Assembly (NCBI RefSeq): GCF_963528755.1
Contig: NZ_CAURXA010000004.1
Coordinates: 186,001-250,000, forward strand
Length of the DNA stretch: 64,000 nucleotides
DNA from: Selenomonas sp963528755
Lineage (GTDB): Bacteria > Bacillota > Negativicutes > Selenomonadales > Selenomonadaceae
Direction: 5' to 3'
The notes beneath the pieces are model-generated. The model saw only the letters and a program-made list of their open reading frames with translations, was not told where the DNA came from and searched no databases. Below are positions 1-8,976 of the stretch, in pieces. A program made the position numbers and the translations under genes. The stretch's first letter is position 1. Every line of letters starts with the position of its first letter.

Positions 1-2652
1 GGAAGTCTCTTCCATCAGCCCTTCGACGCATTCCACGGCGCCGTGCACGGCAGCGCCGACAGCATCGTCATCGACCGCTTTTCCGTGGAGCGTGCGGGCA
101 AGGAGACGTGGATCGCTGAGGGAAGCGTTGGCCTTACGGGCGAGAGACGCATCGACTTGCGCGTCGATTCCATCGGCGCGCGCATGGAGGACATCGCGGC
201 TCTCGTCGCTCCCGATCAGCCGATCACGGGCAACGTCGACAATACGATCCGCTTCACGGGAACGCTCGACAATCCGTCGGCGGTCGGCTACATCCATCTC
301 TATCGCGGCAGCTACAATGGCTACATCCTCTCGGGCATGGACGGCGACTATTATCTGGAGAACGGCGTCGTGCGCCTGCAGGACTTTCATATCTTCTCAC
401 CGCTCGTCGACGTCGACCTCAACGGCACGGTCACGCGCGATGGTGCGCTTGATCTCTATGCCGATGTACATGATGTGAGTCTCGACCGCTTCGGCAGCAG
501 ACTGCCGTACCCGGTCAGCGGCCACGGCACGTTTGCTGGGCATATCGCGGGTACGCTGCAATCGCCTGAATTCATCGGTGTGCTCGATGCAAAGACGCTT
601 CAACTCAACGGACAGGCGATCGAGTCCGTGCACGGAGAGATCGTCTATGGCGCAGATGTGCTGCGTGCCGAGAATGTCCACTTCAAGCAGAACGGCGGCG
701 CCTATGCGATGAAATGCACGGCGAATCTCGAAACGCAGGCGCTTGACGGCATATTGAACGTCGAGAACGGTGACGTGCGCGCTCTCTTCGCGATTGCGAA
801 CCTCAAGAATGACATCCTCGACGGAAGATTGAACGGCACGATCCGCCTTGGGGGCACTTTGGATAATCCTATGGCGGCGCTTGATGCCGTTGTTGTCGAG
901 GGCAAGGCGGCAGGCTACGAGATCCGTGATATGGCTCTGAACATTAATCTCGCCGACCACGTCGTGACGATCAATGAACTCCATGGCAGGCAGGGCGACG
1001 GCGTATTCGCAGCCAAGGGACGCATTCCATTGGATGGCGCGACGATGGATGCGCAGTTTGCCGCGAACGGCATCCCCGCCGGCATGGTTGCGAAGGCGGC
1101 GGGGGCAGACGCTGACGTGCGCGGTACGATCAATCTCGCCGTGCAGTTCGGCGGCACGCTGGAGAACCCGCAGGCGAACGCCTCCGTTGAAGTGAAGAAC
1201 GGTGGCGTAGGTGCGTCGACCTTTGATGATATGACGGGCTTGGCGAGCCTCAAGGACAGCGTCATCAACATCGAGCAGCTTCATGTGAAGAAGAAACTTG
1301 GCGAACGCGACTACAGCGCGAGCGCCAAGGGAAAGATTCCCGTGAGAAGCTTGACGGCAGCCGCCGATGAAACGGTCGCATCGTCCGATCAGATTGATCT
1401 TTCGCTCGCGCTCGACAATGCCGACCTATCGCTTCTGCCGATTCTCTCTCCCGCCGTCGAGTGGGCGCTCGGTCCGACGAAGGGCAAGGTGCGTGTGACG
1501 GGGACGCTCGAAAGGCCGCAGTTTGCTGGCGAGGTCAGTCTTGCGGACGGAGCGCTGAAGTTCAAGGACGTCGCGACGCCCGTCACGGAGATGAAGGCGC
1601 GGCTGCGTTTCTTTGGCAACAGCATCACGCTGGAGGATTGCACGGGCAAGATGGGGACAGGCTCTTACCATATCGCGGGCAGGACGTCGTTCGACGGCGG
1701 CAGGTGGCGCGATTATGCGCTCGATTTTAAGGCGGATGAGCTTTCTGTCGTCAGCAGTTTCTATGACGGTCCCTTGAGTGCAGACTTTCACATCGAAGAG
1801 GGTGAGATGTTCGGACAGAAGATGCCGAAACTCACAGGAGACATCCACATCCATCATGCGACGCTTTCCGTTCCATCCCTTCCCGATGCCGAGAGCGCAC
1901 TGCCCGAGATGATCTTGGATGTCGGCGTGACACTCGGCGAGCGCGTGCGCTTCTATGATCCTGCCCTCTATGATATGCGCCTTTCAGGCGCTTTCCGCTA
2001 CGGCGGCACGACGCAGCACGTCGAGCCTTCCGGCACGATTCTCGTCGAGCGCGGCACGATCACGTACAACAAGACGCGCTTTACAATCCGCGATGGCGAG
2101 GCGTACTTCAACCAGATTGGTTCATTCTTGCCGAGCCTCACGCTCGAAGCGGAGGCGCACGTCGGCAAGGTGCGCATTTTCCTGCATTCGAAAGGCCCCA
2201 TCGGGGCGATGGAAACGCACCTTAGTTCGATGCCCGAAATGAGCGAGACGGAGATCGTGAACCTCTTGACCTTTCAGACGCCCGATCTGAAAAGTTCCCA
2301 AGCGCTCACATCGCTTTTGACCTTCGGTCTTTCCATGACGGTTCTCGGCGAATTCGAGACGAACGTGAAGAATGCGCTCGGCCTCGATGAATTCCGCATC
2401 GCGGGCGAGGATGTGACGACGACGGACAAGGACGCCATGAAGCCGGGCGAAACGGCGCACGGACTCGAATATACGCTGGAAGTGGGCAAGTACATCAACG
2501 ACAGGGTCATGCTGCGCTACAAGCAAGGCATCGGCAACAAGGTGCGCGAATTCGGCGTGCGCTACGACTTCAACGACCGCATGAGCATCTATTGGAACCG
2601 TGACGAGGATTCGCAGTCCGTCATCGGTATCGAAGCGCGCATCAAGTTCTAA
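1..2652 (+). CDS. tamB: TamB-family translocation/assembly protein, C-terminal part (partial)
   Basis: The reading frame is open from the first base of the window, so the 5' end lies upstream and 883 codons are visible. The protein is a long run of beta-rich, weakly repetitive segments with recurring G-T-L-x-N/x-P motifs such as FTGTLDNPSAVGYI and FGGTLENPQA. This is the pattern of the AsmA/TamB (DUF490) superfamily. The last ~150 residues, ending ...SVIGIEARIKF, match the conserved TamB C-terminal domain. TamB spans the periplasm from the inner membrane and helps insert outer-membrane proteins or move phospholipid. The bamA gene 1.3 kb downstream fits this. The family assignment is firm; the exact role in Negativicutes is inferred. 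Confidence 0.9.
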   Translation, partial: GSLFHQPFDAFHGAVHGSADSIVIDRFSVERAGKETWIAEGSVGLTGERRIDLRVDSIGARMEDIAALVAPDQPITGNVDNTIRFTGTLDNPSAVGYIHLYRGSYNGYILSGMDGDYYLENGVVRLQDFHIFSPLVDVDLNGTVTRDGALDLYADVHDVSLDRFGSRLPYPVSGHGTFAGHIAGTLQSPEFIGVLDAKTLQLNGQAIESVHGEIVYGADVLRAENVHFKQNGGAYAMKCTANLETQALDGILNVENGDVRALFAIANLKNDILDGRLNGTIRLGGTLDNPMAALDAVVVEGKAAGYEIRDMALNINLADHVVTINELHGRQGDGVFAAKGRIPLDGATMDAQFAANGIPAGMVAKAAGADADVRGTINLAVQFGGTLENPQANASVEVKNGGVGASTFDDMTGLASLKDSVINIEQLHVKKKLGERDYSASAKGKIPVRSLTAAADETVASSDQIDLSLALDNADLSLLPILSPAVEWALGPTKGKVRVTGTLERPQFAGEVSLADGALKFKDVATPVTEMKARLRFFGNSITLEDCTGKMGTGSYHIAGRTSFDGGRWRDYALDFKADELSVVSSFYDGPLSADFHIEEGEMFGQKMPKLTGDIHIHHATLSVPSLPDAESALPEMILDVGVTLGERVRFYDPALYDMRLSGAFRYGGTTQHVEPSGTILVERGTITYNKTRFTIRDGEAYFNQIGSFLPSLTLEAEAHVGKVRIFLHSKGPIGAMETHLSSMPEMSETEIVNLLTFQTPDLKSSQALTSLLTFGLSMTVLGEFETNVKNALGLDEFRIAGEDVTTTDKDAMKPGETAHGLEYTLEVGKYINDRVMLRYKQGIGNKVREFGVRYDFNDRMSIYWNRDEDSQSVIGIEARIKF

Positions 2653-2669
2653 GCGCGAGGAGGATCGTC

Positions 2670-3296
2670 ATGAGACTTGAGGAATATTTGCAGGAACTCG
2701 AAAAGGTCGAACTCCTTGCGCCTGAGGAGGAAAAGTCCTTGTGGCAGGCCTTTAAGGAGCGCGGCGAGAGGGCGGCGAGGCAGCGCCTGATCGAGTCGTA
2801 TCAGCCGCTTGTATTCAAGACGGCGCTGCCGTGGCGTACGAGCGAGAGTATCATGGACATCATACAGGAAGGAACGGTTGGACTCATCGAGGCGGCGGAA
2901 AATTTCGACTGGAAGCGCGGTGTCGCCTTTAGTCTCTTCGCTGTTCATCGCATACGCGGCAGGATGCTCAATTTCCTGCAGAAAGAAGGCAGCCGCGACG
3001 TCACCTGTATGGATGCGCCTCGCGCCGACGGCAAGGCGCCCTGGGAACTTCTGCCTGATACGACGCCTTCCGTCGCTGAGCAAGCGGAATTGGGCTTCAT
3101 GACGCGAGAGCTTCATCGGGCGCTCGCGCGTCTGCCGCAGAAGGAGCGCGTCGTCCTGGAGAGCGTGTACCTGAAGAGCGAGACGATTCCGAAGATCGCC
3201 GATGTGCTCGACGTCAGCGCCTCGCACATCTACCGCTTGCAGAAGAGCGGCATACGCCGCGTGCGCGGCATGCTTTCGCGCTTCATGCGCTTTTAG
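2670..3296 (+). CDS. Sigma-70 family RNA polymerase sigma factor
   Basis: This is a 208-residue protein. Residues ~45-110 resemble sigma region 2 (RLIESYQPLVFKTA, then IMDIIQEGTVGLIEAAENFDW). Residues ~150-205 resemble region 4, with a helix-turn-helix (LPQKERVVLESVYLKSE, then IADVLDVSASHIYRLQ). A region 3-like linker lies between them. The start ATG is preceded by AGGAGG, 17 bases after the tamB stop codon, so the gene is probably co-transcribed with tamB. It is too short for the primary sigma factor and resembles a small alternative or SigF/SigB-like sigma. Its position between tamB and bamA suggests envelope-related regulation, which is an inference. Confidence 0.85.
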   Translation: MRLEEYLQELEKVELLAPEEEKSLWQAFKERGERAARQRLIESYQPLVFKTALPWRTSESIMDIIQEGTVGLIEAAENFDWKRGVAFSLFAVHRIRGRMLNFLQKEGSRDVTCMDAPRADGKAPWELLPDTTPSVAEQAELGFMTRELHRALARLPQKERVVLESVYLKSETIPKIADVLDVSASHIYRLQKSGIRRVRGMLSRFMRF

Positions 3297-3314
3297 GGAA
3301 GGAGGGAGAGGAAG

Positions 3315-3893
3315 ATGGCAGAGGAAAGGGAAAGGATCTGTGCGCATGTTAAGGCAGCGAAGGACTGGCTGGGACGTGCAGAATCCTCGTTGGAGAAGGA
3401 AGAGGATATTCGAGGCGGACTCAATCTCATGCTGGCGGAGGCGGAACTGCAGCGTGCGAGAGAGACGCGCAAAAGGAAGCGATTCGCACGTTTCCTCGCG
3501 CCGGCGCTCGCTATGCTCCTCGCCTTGGGCGGCGTCGCCCTGCAGAGGAGTGCAGAGCCGACGGCGGCACCTGCCGAGAAAAGTCCTGCGGCGATCGTCG
3601 GACAGGGGACGACGATTCACGAGGAGAAGGGAAGTGAGGCACTCGCCGAACGAATGGGAGCCGCGACGAATCTTTCGGAATCTCGTGAGATCGAGCTGCC
3701 TGTCATGCCTGTGCGGGTGCAAGAAAGCCCGATGGCACAGGCGCAAGGACAGGTGCAGTTTGCCGAGCCGTCTCAGCCGCAGCCTGCTTTGGAGCAGCAG
3801 ACGGAGAAGACGAAGCAGGTCCCTGTCGCTTCGCCGCCGACTGAAGACATGCAGGAACTCATGGTCACTGCGGGGCGCGTGCTGCGCGAATGA
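3315..3893 (+). CDS. Single-pass membrane protein of unknown function, next to the sigma factor
   Basis: The product has 192 residues. Residues 1-58 are charged and helical, ending in a basic patch (RKRKRFARF). One hydrophobic segment follows at ~59-76. The rest is a Pro/Ala/Glu/Gln-rich tail of low complexity, probably outside the inner membrane. The start follows GGAAGGAGGGAG, 18 bases after the sigma-factor stop. No family is recognised. A short cytoplasmic domain, one transmembrane helix and a periplasmic tail encoded just after a sigma factor is the usual plan of an anti-sigma factor, but no zinc-binding HxxxCxxC motif is visible. That role is only a hypothesis. Confidence 0.7.
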   Translation: MAEERERICAHVKAAKDWLGRAESSLEKEEDIRGGLNLMLAEAELQRARETRKRKRFARFLAPALAMLLALGGVALQRSAEPTAAPAEKSPAAIVGQGTTIHEEKGSEALAERMGAATNLSESREIELPVMPVRVQESPMAQAQGQVQFAEPSQPQPALEQQTEKTKQVPVASPPTEDMQELMVTAGRVLRE

Positions 3894-3946
3894 TTCTTAT
3901 GATTCCTATAATTCGATGAGTCTGCTGTTAAGACTTTGCGTCCCCC

Positions 3947-3974
3947 TTGACCTCGTGGGCATTCATGGTACAAT
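3947..3974 (+). promoter_or_regulatory. Putative sigma-A-type promoter of bamA
   Basis: TTGACC at 3947-3952 and TACAAT at 3969-3974 are separated by 16 bases, 33 bases upstream of the bamA start. bamA therefore probably has its own promoter besides read-through from tamB. Confidence 0.55.
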
Positions 3975-4006
3975 AAAGGGGATGTGAAGCATAGGAGGTT
4001 GAAAAC

Positions 4007-5929
4007 TTGGATATGAAGAGAACGCGAATCCTCGCCGGGGCCGTCGCACTTGCTGCGGGCTTTGCCGGCTTTTCCGCAGACGCCTCTGCGGCCGTCGCTG
4101 TCGTGGGTACGATGCAAGGCGATCAGGAAATGAAGAACGCCGCTGCAGATGCCGAAGAAATCCGGCGCGTGGATGCGCAGACTGTTGCTGAAAGCGCTGC
4201 CGCCAAGGCACAGATGAAGGATGCGCGCGTTGAGGCGTGGGAAGCCAATCGCCCCGAGGAGCGCAAAATTGACGAGGAGGCGAAGATCGCCGACGGCAAG
4301 ACCATCGTCGACATTGTCATCGACGGCGCGGGCAAGGATACGATGGCGACGGCGCGCGCTGCCCTCGTGCAGCGCGTGGGCGATGTGTATGATGCTAAGA
4401 AGGCGCAGGGCGACCGCTCCGCCATCTTCGATACAGGCTATTTTTACGACCTCTACCCATCGTGGGAGTATGTGCCCGAGGGTGTCGTTCTCACGTATCA
4501 TGTCCTGGAAAACCCCGTGCTTCATTCCGTGAGGATCGAGGGGAATACGGTTGAGACGACGGAGGATCTCGAAAAGCTCGTCACGCTTGAGCCAGGCAAG
4601 GTTCTGAACAGCCGCGAACTGCAAAAGGACGTCTCTGCCATGCAGGAAAAGTACAGGGCGGACGGTTTCATCCTCGCCAAGATCGAGGACATGAATATCG
4701 ATGCTGCAGGAGACCTCACGCTCAAGATCAATGAGGGAAAGCTTGAAGGATTCGCTGTCAAGGGCAATACGAAGACGAAGGATCGCGTCATCCTGCGCGA
4801 GATGCGTCTGAAGATCGGTGAGCCGTTCGACGTGAAGAAGGCTCGCCGCAGCATGCAGCGCATCTACAACCTCGGCTTCTTCGAGGACGTGAACATGAAG
4901 CTCAATCCCGGGAAGGAGTCGGGATCCGTCGTCCTTGAAGCGGACGTCGTCGAAAAACGCACGGGCAACTTTGGCATTGGTGCCGGCTACAGTTCGTCGG
5001 ACGGCCTCGTCGGCATGGTCAATGTCGGCGATACGAATTTCCGGGGCACGGGCGACGCCGTGAGTCTTCTCTACGAGATGAGCGGCGATGATACAGATGC
5101 GCACGGCTTCGTCTTCTCTTATCGACGTCCTTGGCTTGACAGCAAGGAAACAGCGGCTTCTCTGCGTATCTACAACCGCACCTATGAGTACGACGACTAT
5201 GATACGGACGGCAACTTGGAGGAAGAATACATGCGCAGGTACTCGGGCGGTGAGATCACCTTGAGCCGTCCCGTCAATGAGTATGCAACGAACTCCATCA
5301 CGCTGCGCAATCGCAAGGACAGCTATGAAAAGCATAAGAGCAGCGGAAATCAGGGCGATCGCAGCACGCCAGCATGGAAGGCGTGGCGCGATGCGAACTT
5401 CGGCACGACGCGCAGTATCACGTTGTCGCGCGTGACTGATACACGCGACAACATCTACAGCCCGACATCGGGCGGACGCACGAGCTTCGAGGCGGAGTTC
5501 GCTGGATTCGGCGGCGATTTCAACTATCAGAAGTTCACGGCAGAGGACAGGCGCTTTTTCAAGGTCGGTCGAGCGCAGACCATCGCTGTACGCGGACAGA
5601 TCGGCTACGCGCACGGCTCGATTTCCGAATCGAACCTCTACAAGATAGGCGGACAGGATTCCCTGCGCGGTTACCGTGATGACCAGTTCCGCGGCACGCA
5701 TCTACTGCTCGCGACGGTTGAGTACCGTTTCCCCATTGTGAAGAAGGTGCAGGGCGCCGTCTTTACTGACTGGGGAAATGCTTGGAGCGACGGTCGCTGG
5801 CCGAATACGATCAAGGGCAGCGTCGGCGTGGGGCTGCAGCTTGAGACGCCGATCGGTCCGATTCGCCTCGACTATGGACGCGGCTCGGACGGCGGGCGCG
5901 TGCACTTCAGCGTCGGCGGCTCCTTCTGA
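4007..5929 (+). CDS. bamA: Outer membrane protein assembly factor BamA (Omp85)
   Basis: This is the beta-barrel assembly insertase of the outer membrane, 640 residues long. It has a signal peptide (residues 1 to ~29, ending ADASAA) and about three POTRA domains between residues ~95 and ~320. A 16-strand-type barrel (bacterial surface antigen domain) runs from ~325 to the C-terminal aromatic residue (VGGSF). The barrel contains SLRGYRDDQFRG, the version here of the conserved (V/I)RG(F/Y) loop-6 motif. It is shorter than E. coli BamA (~810 residues, five POTRA), as expected for Negativicutes. The start is taken as TTG at 4007, because AGGAGG at 3993-3998 stands 8 bases before it. The ATG at 4013 would be too far away. 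Confidence 0.95.
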   Translation: MDMKRTRILAGAVALAAGFAGFSADASAAVAVVGTMQGDQEMKNAAADAEEIRRVDAQTVAESAAAKAQMKDARVEAWEANRPEERKIDEEAKIADGKTIVDIVIDGAGKDTMATARAALVQRVGDVYDAKKAQGDRSAIFDTGYFYDLYPSWEYVPEGVVLTYHVLENPVLHSVRIEGNTVETTEDLEKLVTLEPGKVLNSRELQKDVSAMQEKYRADGFILAKIEDMNIDAAGDLTLKINEGKLEGFAVKGNTKTKDRVILREMRLKIGEPFDVKKARRSMQRIYNLGFFEDVNMKLNPGKESGSVVLEADVVEKRTGNFGIGAGYSSSDGLVGMVNVGDTNFRGTGDAVSLLYEMSGDDTDAHGFVFSYRRPWLDSKETAASLRIYNRTYEYDDYDTDGNLEEEYMRRYSGGEITLSRPVNEYATNSITLRNRKDSYEKHKSSGNQGDRSTPAWKAWRDANFGTTRSITLSRVTDTRDNIYSPTSGGRTSFEAEFAGFGGDFNYQKFTAEDRRFFKVGRAQTIAVRGQIGYAHGSISESNLYKIGGQDSLRGYRDDQFRGTHLLLATVEYRFPIVKKVQGAVFTDWGNAWSDGRWPNTIKGSVGVGLQLETPIGPIRLDYGRGSDGGRVHFSVGGSF

Positions 5930-7230
5930 TGCTTGGGCGAAGAGCAAGGGCACAGATGCTCCTTGCGCTCTTCACCTTCGTGCTCTTTTGGCTGGGAGGT
6001 GAACATGCCTTTGCTTCGGGCATGGTCACAGCGGTTCGCGCCGAAGTCGTAGCGGACGGCGAATCTTTGCCGCCCACGGTCAAGGTGCGCATGGAAAAAA
6101 GCGTCGCCGCCATTTCCTCACAACTCATTGAGGGAAAACCGCTCTCTTCGTATGAGGGGCGCAGGGCGGCGGATGAGGCGACAATCCGCGAGGTATTCGA
6201 TAAGGTGCTCGTCGGCTACTCCGTCACGGACGTCGCCATTGAGCCTGGCGAGGAGGCGTGCGTCCGTGTGACTCTTGCTCCTTGGGCGAATCGCGTTGAG
6301 GCGGTAGAGGTCGAAGTTGTGGTCGATGGTGTCTCGCCTGTCATAGGGAAGATGGCAAAAGAAGATCTCGCAGGTGTCGAGACGGTGTTTCGACAAAGCC
6401 TCGAAGGGCTTCCAGTGGCCGCTGTCGACTGGACGAACGGCGTCCTGAAGGAGAGTCTAAGCGCCTATATGGCGGAGCATCTGCCCGAGTTTCGTGCCGA
6501 TTTCGATGTCGAGACGGCAGGGCACACGCGCGTCGTGTTGACGGTTTATCCGAAGATGCCTGTCGTGCGCACGATTGATCTCGCCATGCGTTCAGATACG
6601 ATCGCGAACTTTGCTCTGCTCGAAAAGCGCAGCGTTTTGCAGGCGAAGGCGAACGAGATGCTCGGTGTTCCCGTTGCATTCGTGGCTCGTCACGAGAAGG
6701 AATTTGCGCGGGGAATGGAAGAAGTTCTCGACACATCAGGCGAGTTCCGCACGCTTGGCTTGAAAACACATGCAACGATTGCAGCAGGTGAGCAGACCTC
6801 GGTTATGAGTCGCAGCGATACTTCCAGGTACCGTCTGCGCCTCGAGGGATGGAGCGATATCGGCAGACGTTCTGCCGATGGCAATGACATAACGTTTCGC
6901 GCCCATGCGGGAGCGATGTTGTCGGCAGCGGATGAAATCTTCGTGCAGGCCGATGTACTGCCGCAGGATTTTGACTGGGGCTGGGAAGTGGCCTACGAGA
7001 GACACGTCTTTCCTGGAATCTTCGCGAGCCTTCGCTACGATATGCGCGAACATGCGTGGACGACGGGGGTGCGCGCAGATCCCCTGCCGCGCGTTGAAGT
7101 GCGCTGGGAGTACCGCCGAGCCGATCATACGGGTGAGGCTGGAATCAGCTATCGTCTGCACGACTTTCTACGTGCCGAACTCGTGCGGGACTCTTCGGGT
7201 GGATGGCTGCGCCTGATTGGCGATTTTTAA
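5929..7230 (+). CDS. Exported protein of unknown function, probably outer-membrane associated
   Basis: This 433-residue protein starts within the bamA stop codon (TGATG overlap), so the two are translationally coupled. A signal peptide is visible at residues 1-29 (hydrophobic core, then HAFASG). The first ~270 residues alternate helices and strands with valine-rich segments, somewhat like POTRA domains. The last ~150 residues are rich in amphipathic strands with aromatic and arginine residues (YRLRLEGWSDIGRR, VRWEYRRADHTGEAGISYR) and end in phenylalanine, as many barrel proteins do. No named family is recognised. The coupling to bamA suggests a partner or substrate in outer-membrane assembly. 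Confidence 0.75.
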   Translation: MLGRRARAQMLLALFTFVLFWLGGEHAFASGMVTAVRAEVVADGESLPPTVKVRMEKSVAAISSQLIEGKPLSSYEGRRAADEATIREVFDKVLVGYSVTDVAIEPGEEACVRVTLAPWANRVEAVEVEVVVDGVSPVIGKMAKEDLAGVETVFRQSLEGLPVAAVDWTNGVLKESLSAYMAEHLPEFRADFDVETAGHTRVVLTVYPKMPVVRTIDLAMRSDTIANFALLEKRSVLQAKANEMLGVPVAFVARHEKEFARGMEEVLDTSGEFRTLGLKTHATIAAGEQTSVMSRSDTSRYRLRLEGWSDIGRRSADGNDITFRAHAGAMLSAADEIFVQADVLPQDFDWGWEVAYERHVFPGIFASLRYDMREHAWTTGVRADPLPRVEVRWEYRRADHTGEAGISYRLHDFLRAELVRDSSGGWLRLIGDF

Positions 7231-7252
7231 GGGCGTCTGCGCCCTCTTGGGC

Positions 7253-7281
7253 TTGAATCCCCCAAAAGAGTTTGCTATAAT
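7253..7281 (+). promoter_or_regulatory. Putative promoter of the ompH-lpxD unit
   Basis: TTGAAT at 7253-7258 and a perfect TATAAT at 7276-7281 are separated by 17 bases. The element lies about 70 bases upstream of the first OmpH-like gene. Confidence 0.65.
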
Positions 7282-7350
7282 GTTTATCGTTGGGTATTTG
7301 AGGAAGGATCGCGATGCAGCGTTCTTCAAAAGGGAAAAGGAGACAAAGAA

Positions 7351-7812
7351 ATGGTAAAACTTCAGAAGACTCAGGTCAAGATCTTTTGCGTGGCACTTGC
7401 GCTCGTGTTCATTGGCTCGGTCGTGGCTCTCGGTCTTTCGCAGCTCGGTACGAGCACAGCGTCTGCAGCATCTTCGTCCGTCGGCGTCGTCGATTATCGC
7501 AAGGTGATGATGAGCCATCCGGATTACGCTTCGGCTTCGAACGAGATGCAGAAGGCGATGCAGGAAGCGCAGATGCGCTTCGAGGCGGATAACGCAAATA
7601 AGAGCGATGAGGAGAAGGCGAAGGCGATGCAGCAGGCGCAGATGGAGCTGCAGCAGAAGGAACAGGATCTCATCTCGGGCATCCAGCAGAAGATTGACGA
7701 TGCCGTCAAGCAGGTCGCTGAAGCCAAGGGGCTTTCCGTCGTCATCGACAAGAGCGCTGTCGTCTATGGCGGTCAGGACATCACGGACGATGTCATGAAG
7801 AAGTTCAAATAA
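7351..7812 (+). CDS. OmpH/Skp-family periplasmic chaperone
   Basis: The product has 153 residues. The N-terminal signal or anchor segment (~10-40) ends in TASAA. The conserved start of the OmpH domain follows (VGVVDYRKVMMSHPDY), then a Gln/Glu/Lys-rich coiled coil (~60-120), and the closing beta segment (LSVVIDKSAVVYGGQDITDD). Skp-like proteins bind unfolded outer-membrane proteins in the periplasm and deliver them to BamA. The Shine-Dalgarno sequence AAAGGAGA stands just before the ATG. It is the first of three consecutive OmpH-like genes and is followed by a hairpin that may reduce read-through. Confidence 0.9.
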   Translation: MVKLQKTQVKIFCVALALVFIGSVVALGLSQLGTSTASAASSSVGVVDYRKVMMSHPDYASASNEMQKAMQEAQMRFEADNANKSDEEKAKAMQQAQMELQQKEQDLISGIQQKIDDAVKQVAEAKGLSVVIDKSAVVYGGQDITDDVMKKFK

Positions 7813-7845
7813 GAAAATACGGATATGCGCGCGCGAGCGCATGAT

Positions 7846-7876
7846 GTACCGGGCGGGCTTCCTGCCCGGTACTTTT
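7846..7876 (+). terminator. Hairpin terminator or attenuator after the first ompH-like gene
   Basis: GTACCGGGC at 7846-7854 pairs perfectly with GCCCGGTAC at 7864-7872, with further inner pairs, and is followed by TTTT. It lies inside the presumed ompH-lpxD transcript, so it may allow partial read-through. Confidence 0.75.
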
Positions 7877-7907
7877 AAATGCAGGGGCTTTTCGGGAGGT
7901 GGATGAG

Positions 7908-8960
7908 ATGCCGCAGGAAAAGGCGCAGGGCGGCGGTTTTTGGGAAAAGCGCCGGAGGGAAATTTGCGGTGCTCTCGCTGTCCTGTTCTTGGCGGCTCTT
8001 GGCGGCGCAGTCTTCTTCTTTCGAGCCGAGCCGCCGCCTGCTGCTCCGGCGAAGCAGGAAAATGGCGGGATCGCCGTCGTCGATGTGGCGCGAGCCGAGA
8101 AGGCACATGAGGCGTATGCGCAGCTGGCGGATCTTGAAGCGCAGTATGCATCGCTCGCCGCCGACATCGATCGACTGAGCCGTTCGCGCCGTGCCTTGAA
8201 GCCGCCTGCGCTCGCAGATGAGCCGTTCCAGCTTGCGGCGGAGCAGAAAAATCTGCAGCAGCAGCGCCTCGCGGCAGAAGCACAGGCGCGTGAACGCCGC
8301 AAGGCGCTCGCTGCATGGGAAGAAAATACGAAGGACGCCTTTCTCAAGGAAAAGAAGGCACTCGAAGACGCCTATCAGAACCGCATTGTTAATATTGAGA
8401 TGAAGATTGACAACCGAGAGGCGATGTTCCTTTCGGAGGCTGACGTAAAAAACCTGCTCGACGAACTCAAAGCCTTGCGCGAGGAGCGCGGAGAGCGCAT
8501 ACGGGCGCTCTTTGCTGCTCGCGACGAGGAGAAGCGGAAGTATCTTGACGCGCTCATCGCGCGCGACGCAAAGAGTGCAAAGTCTACCGCAGCAAGCGCA
8601 CAGGAAGAAGCTGCACGCCAAAAGGCGGAAGCGGAAAGGCGCAACAGCGAGGCGCTCCTGCAGGCGATGCAGGGCGTCGAGATCGACGAGATCCTGCGTC
8701 GCAAGAGAGCGGCGCTCGCGGCGAAGGGCGAGGAAATACGCATCATTCGCGAACACATTCGCAAGGATATTGAGAGCAAGACGGCGAAGCTCGCGCTCCT
8801 CCATCATCTTTCCCTCGTCGTTGCGAAAGAAACGGATGAAGCTGCAGATCTGCGGCGAGAAGAGGCAGACGCTCCCTCGCTTCGTTTTTCTGTTGTCGCT
8901 CCCGCCGCACTCGATCTGACAGAAGAATTGATTGCCGAGCTTGCGCCCGGAAATATTTAG
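7908..8960 (+). CDS. Membrane-anchored coiled-coil protein related to OmpH
   Basis: This is a 350-residue protein with a short cytoplasmic start, one transmembrane helix at ~19-38, a proline/alanine linker, and GGIAVVDVARAEKAHEAY, which resembles the start of the OmpH domain. A very long charged coiled coil (~70-310) follows. Near the C-terminus, LDLTEELIAEL resembles the DITDDV ending of its two neighbours. I read it as an enlarged, membrane-tethered OmpH relative. The ATG at 7908 is chosen because GGGAGG (7894-7899) stands 8 bases before it; a GTG at 7899 overlaps that ribosome-binding site. Its function is inferred from context. Confidence 0.75.
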   Translation: MPQEKAQGGGFWEKRRREICGALAVLFLAALGGAVFFFRAEPPPAAPAKQENGGIAVVDVARAEKAHEAYAQLADLEAQYASLAADIDRLSRSRRALKPPALADEPFQLAAEQKNLQQQRLAAEAQARERRKALAAWEENTKDAFLKEKKALEDAYQNRIVNIEMKIDNREAMFLSEADVKNLLDELKALREERGERIRALFAARDEEKRKYLDALIARDAKSAKSTAASAQEEAARQKAEAERRNSEALLQAMQGVEIDEILRRKRAALAAKGEEIRIIREHIRKDIESKTAKLALLHHLSLVVAKETDEAADLRREEADAPSLRFSVVAPAALDLTEELIAELAPGNI

Positions 8961-8976
8961 AAAGAAGTGGAAAATC

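Noticed and set aside
3773..5701. 642-codon open frame on the minus strand opposite bamA
   Set aside because: It is the mirror of the GC-rich bamA gene. The predicted protein is rich in Arg/His/Ala/Val with no known motif, and bamA itself is certain.
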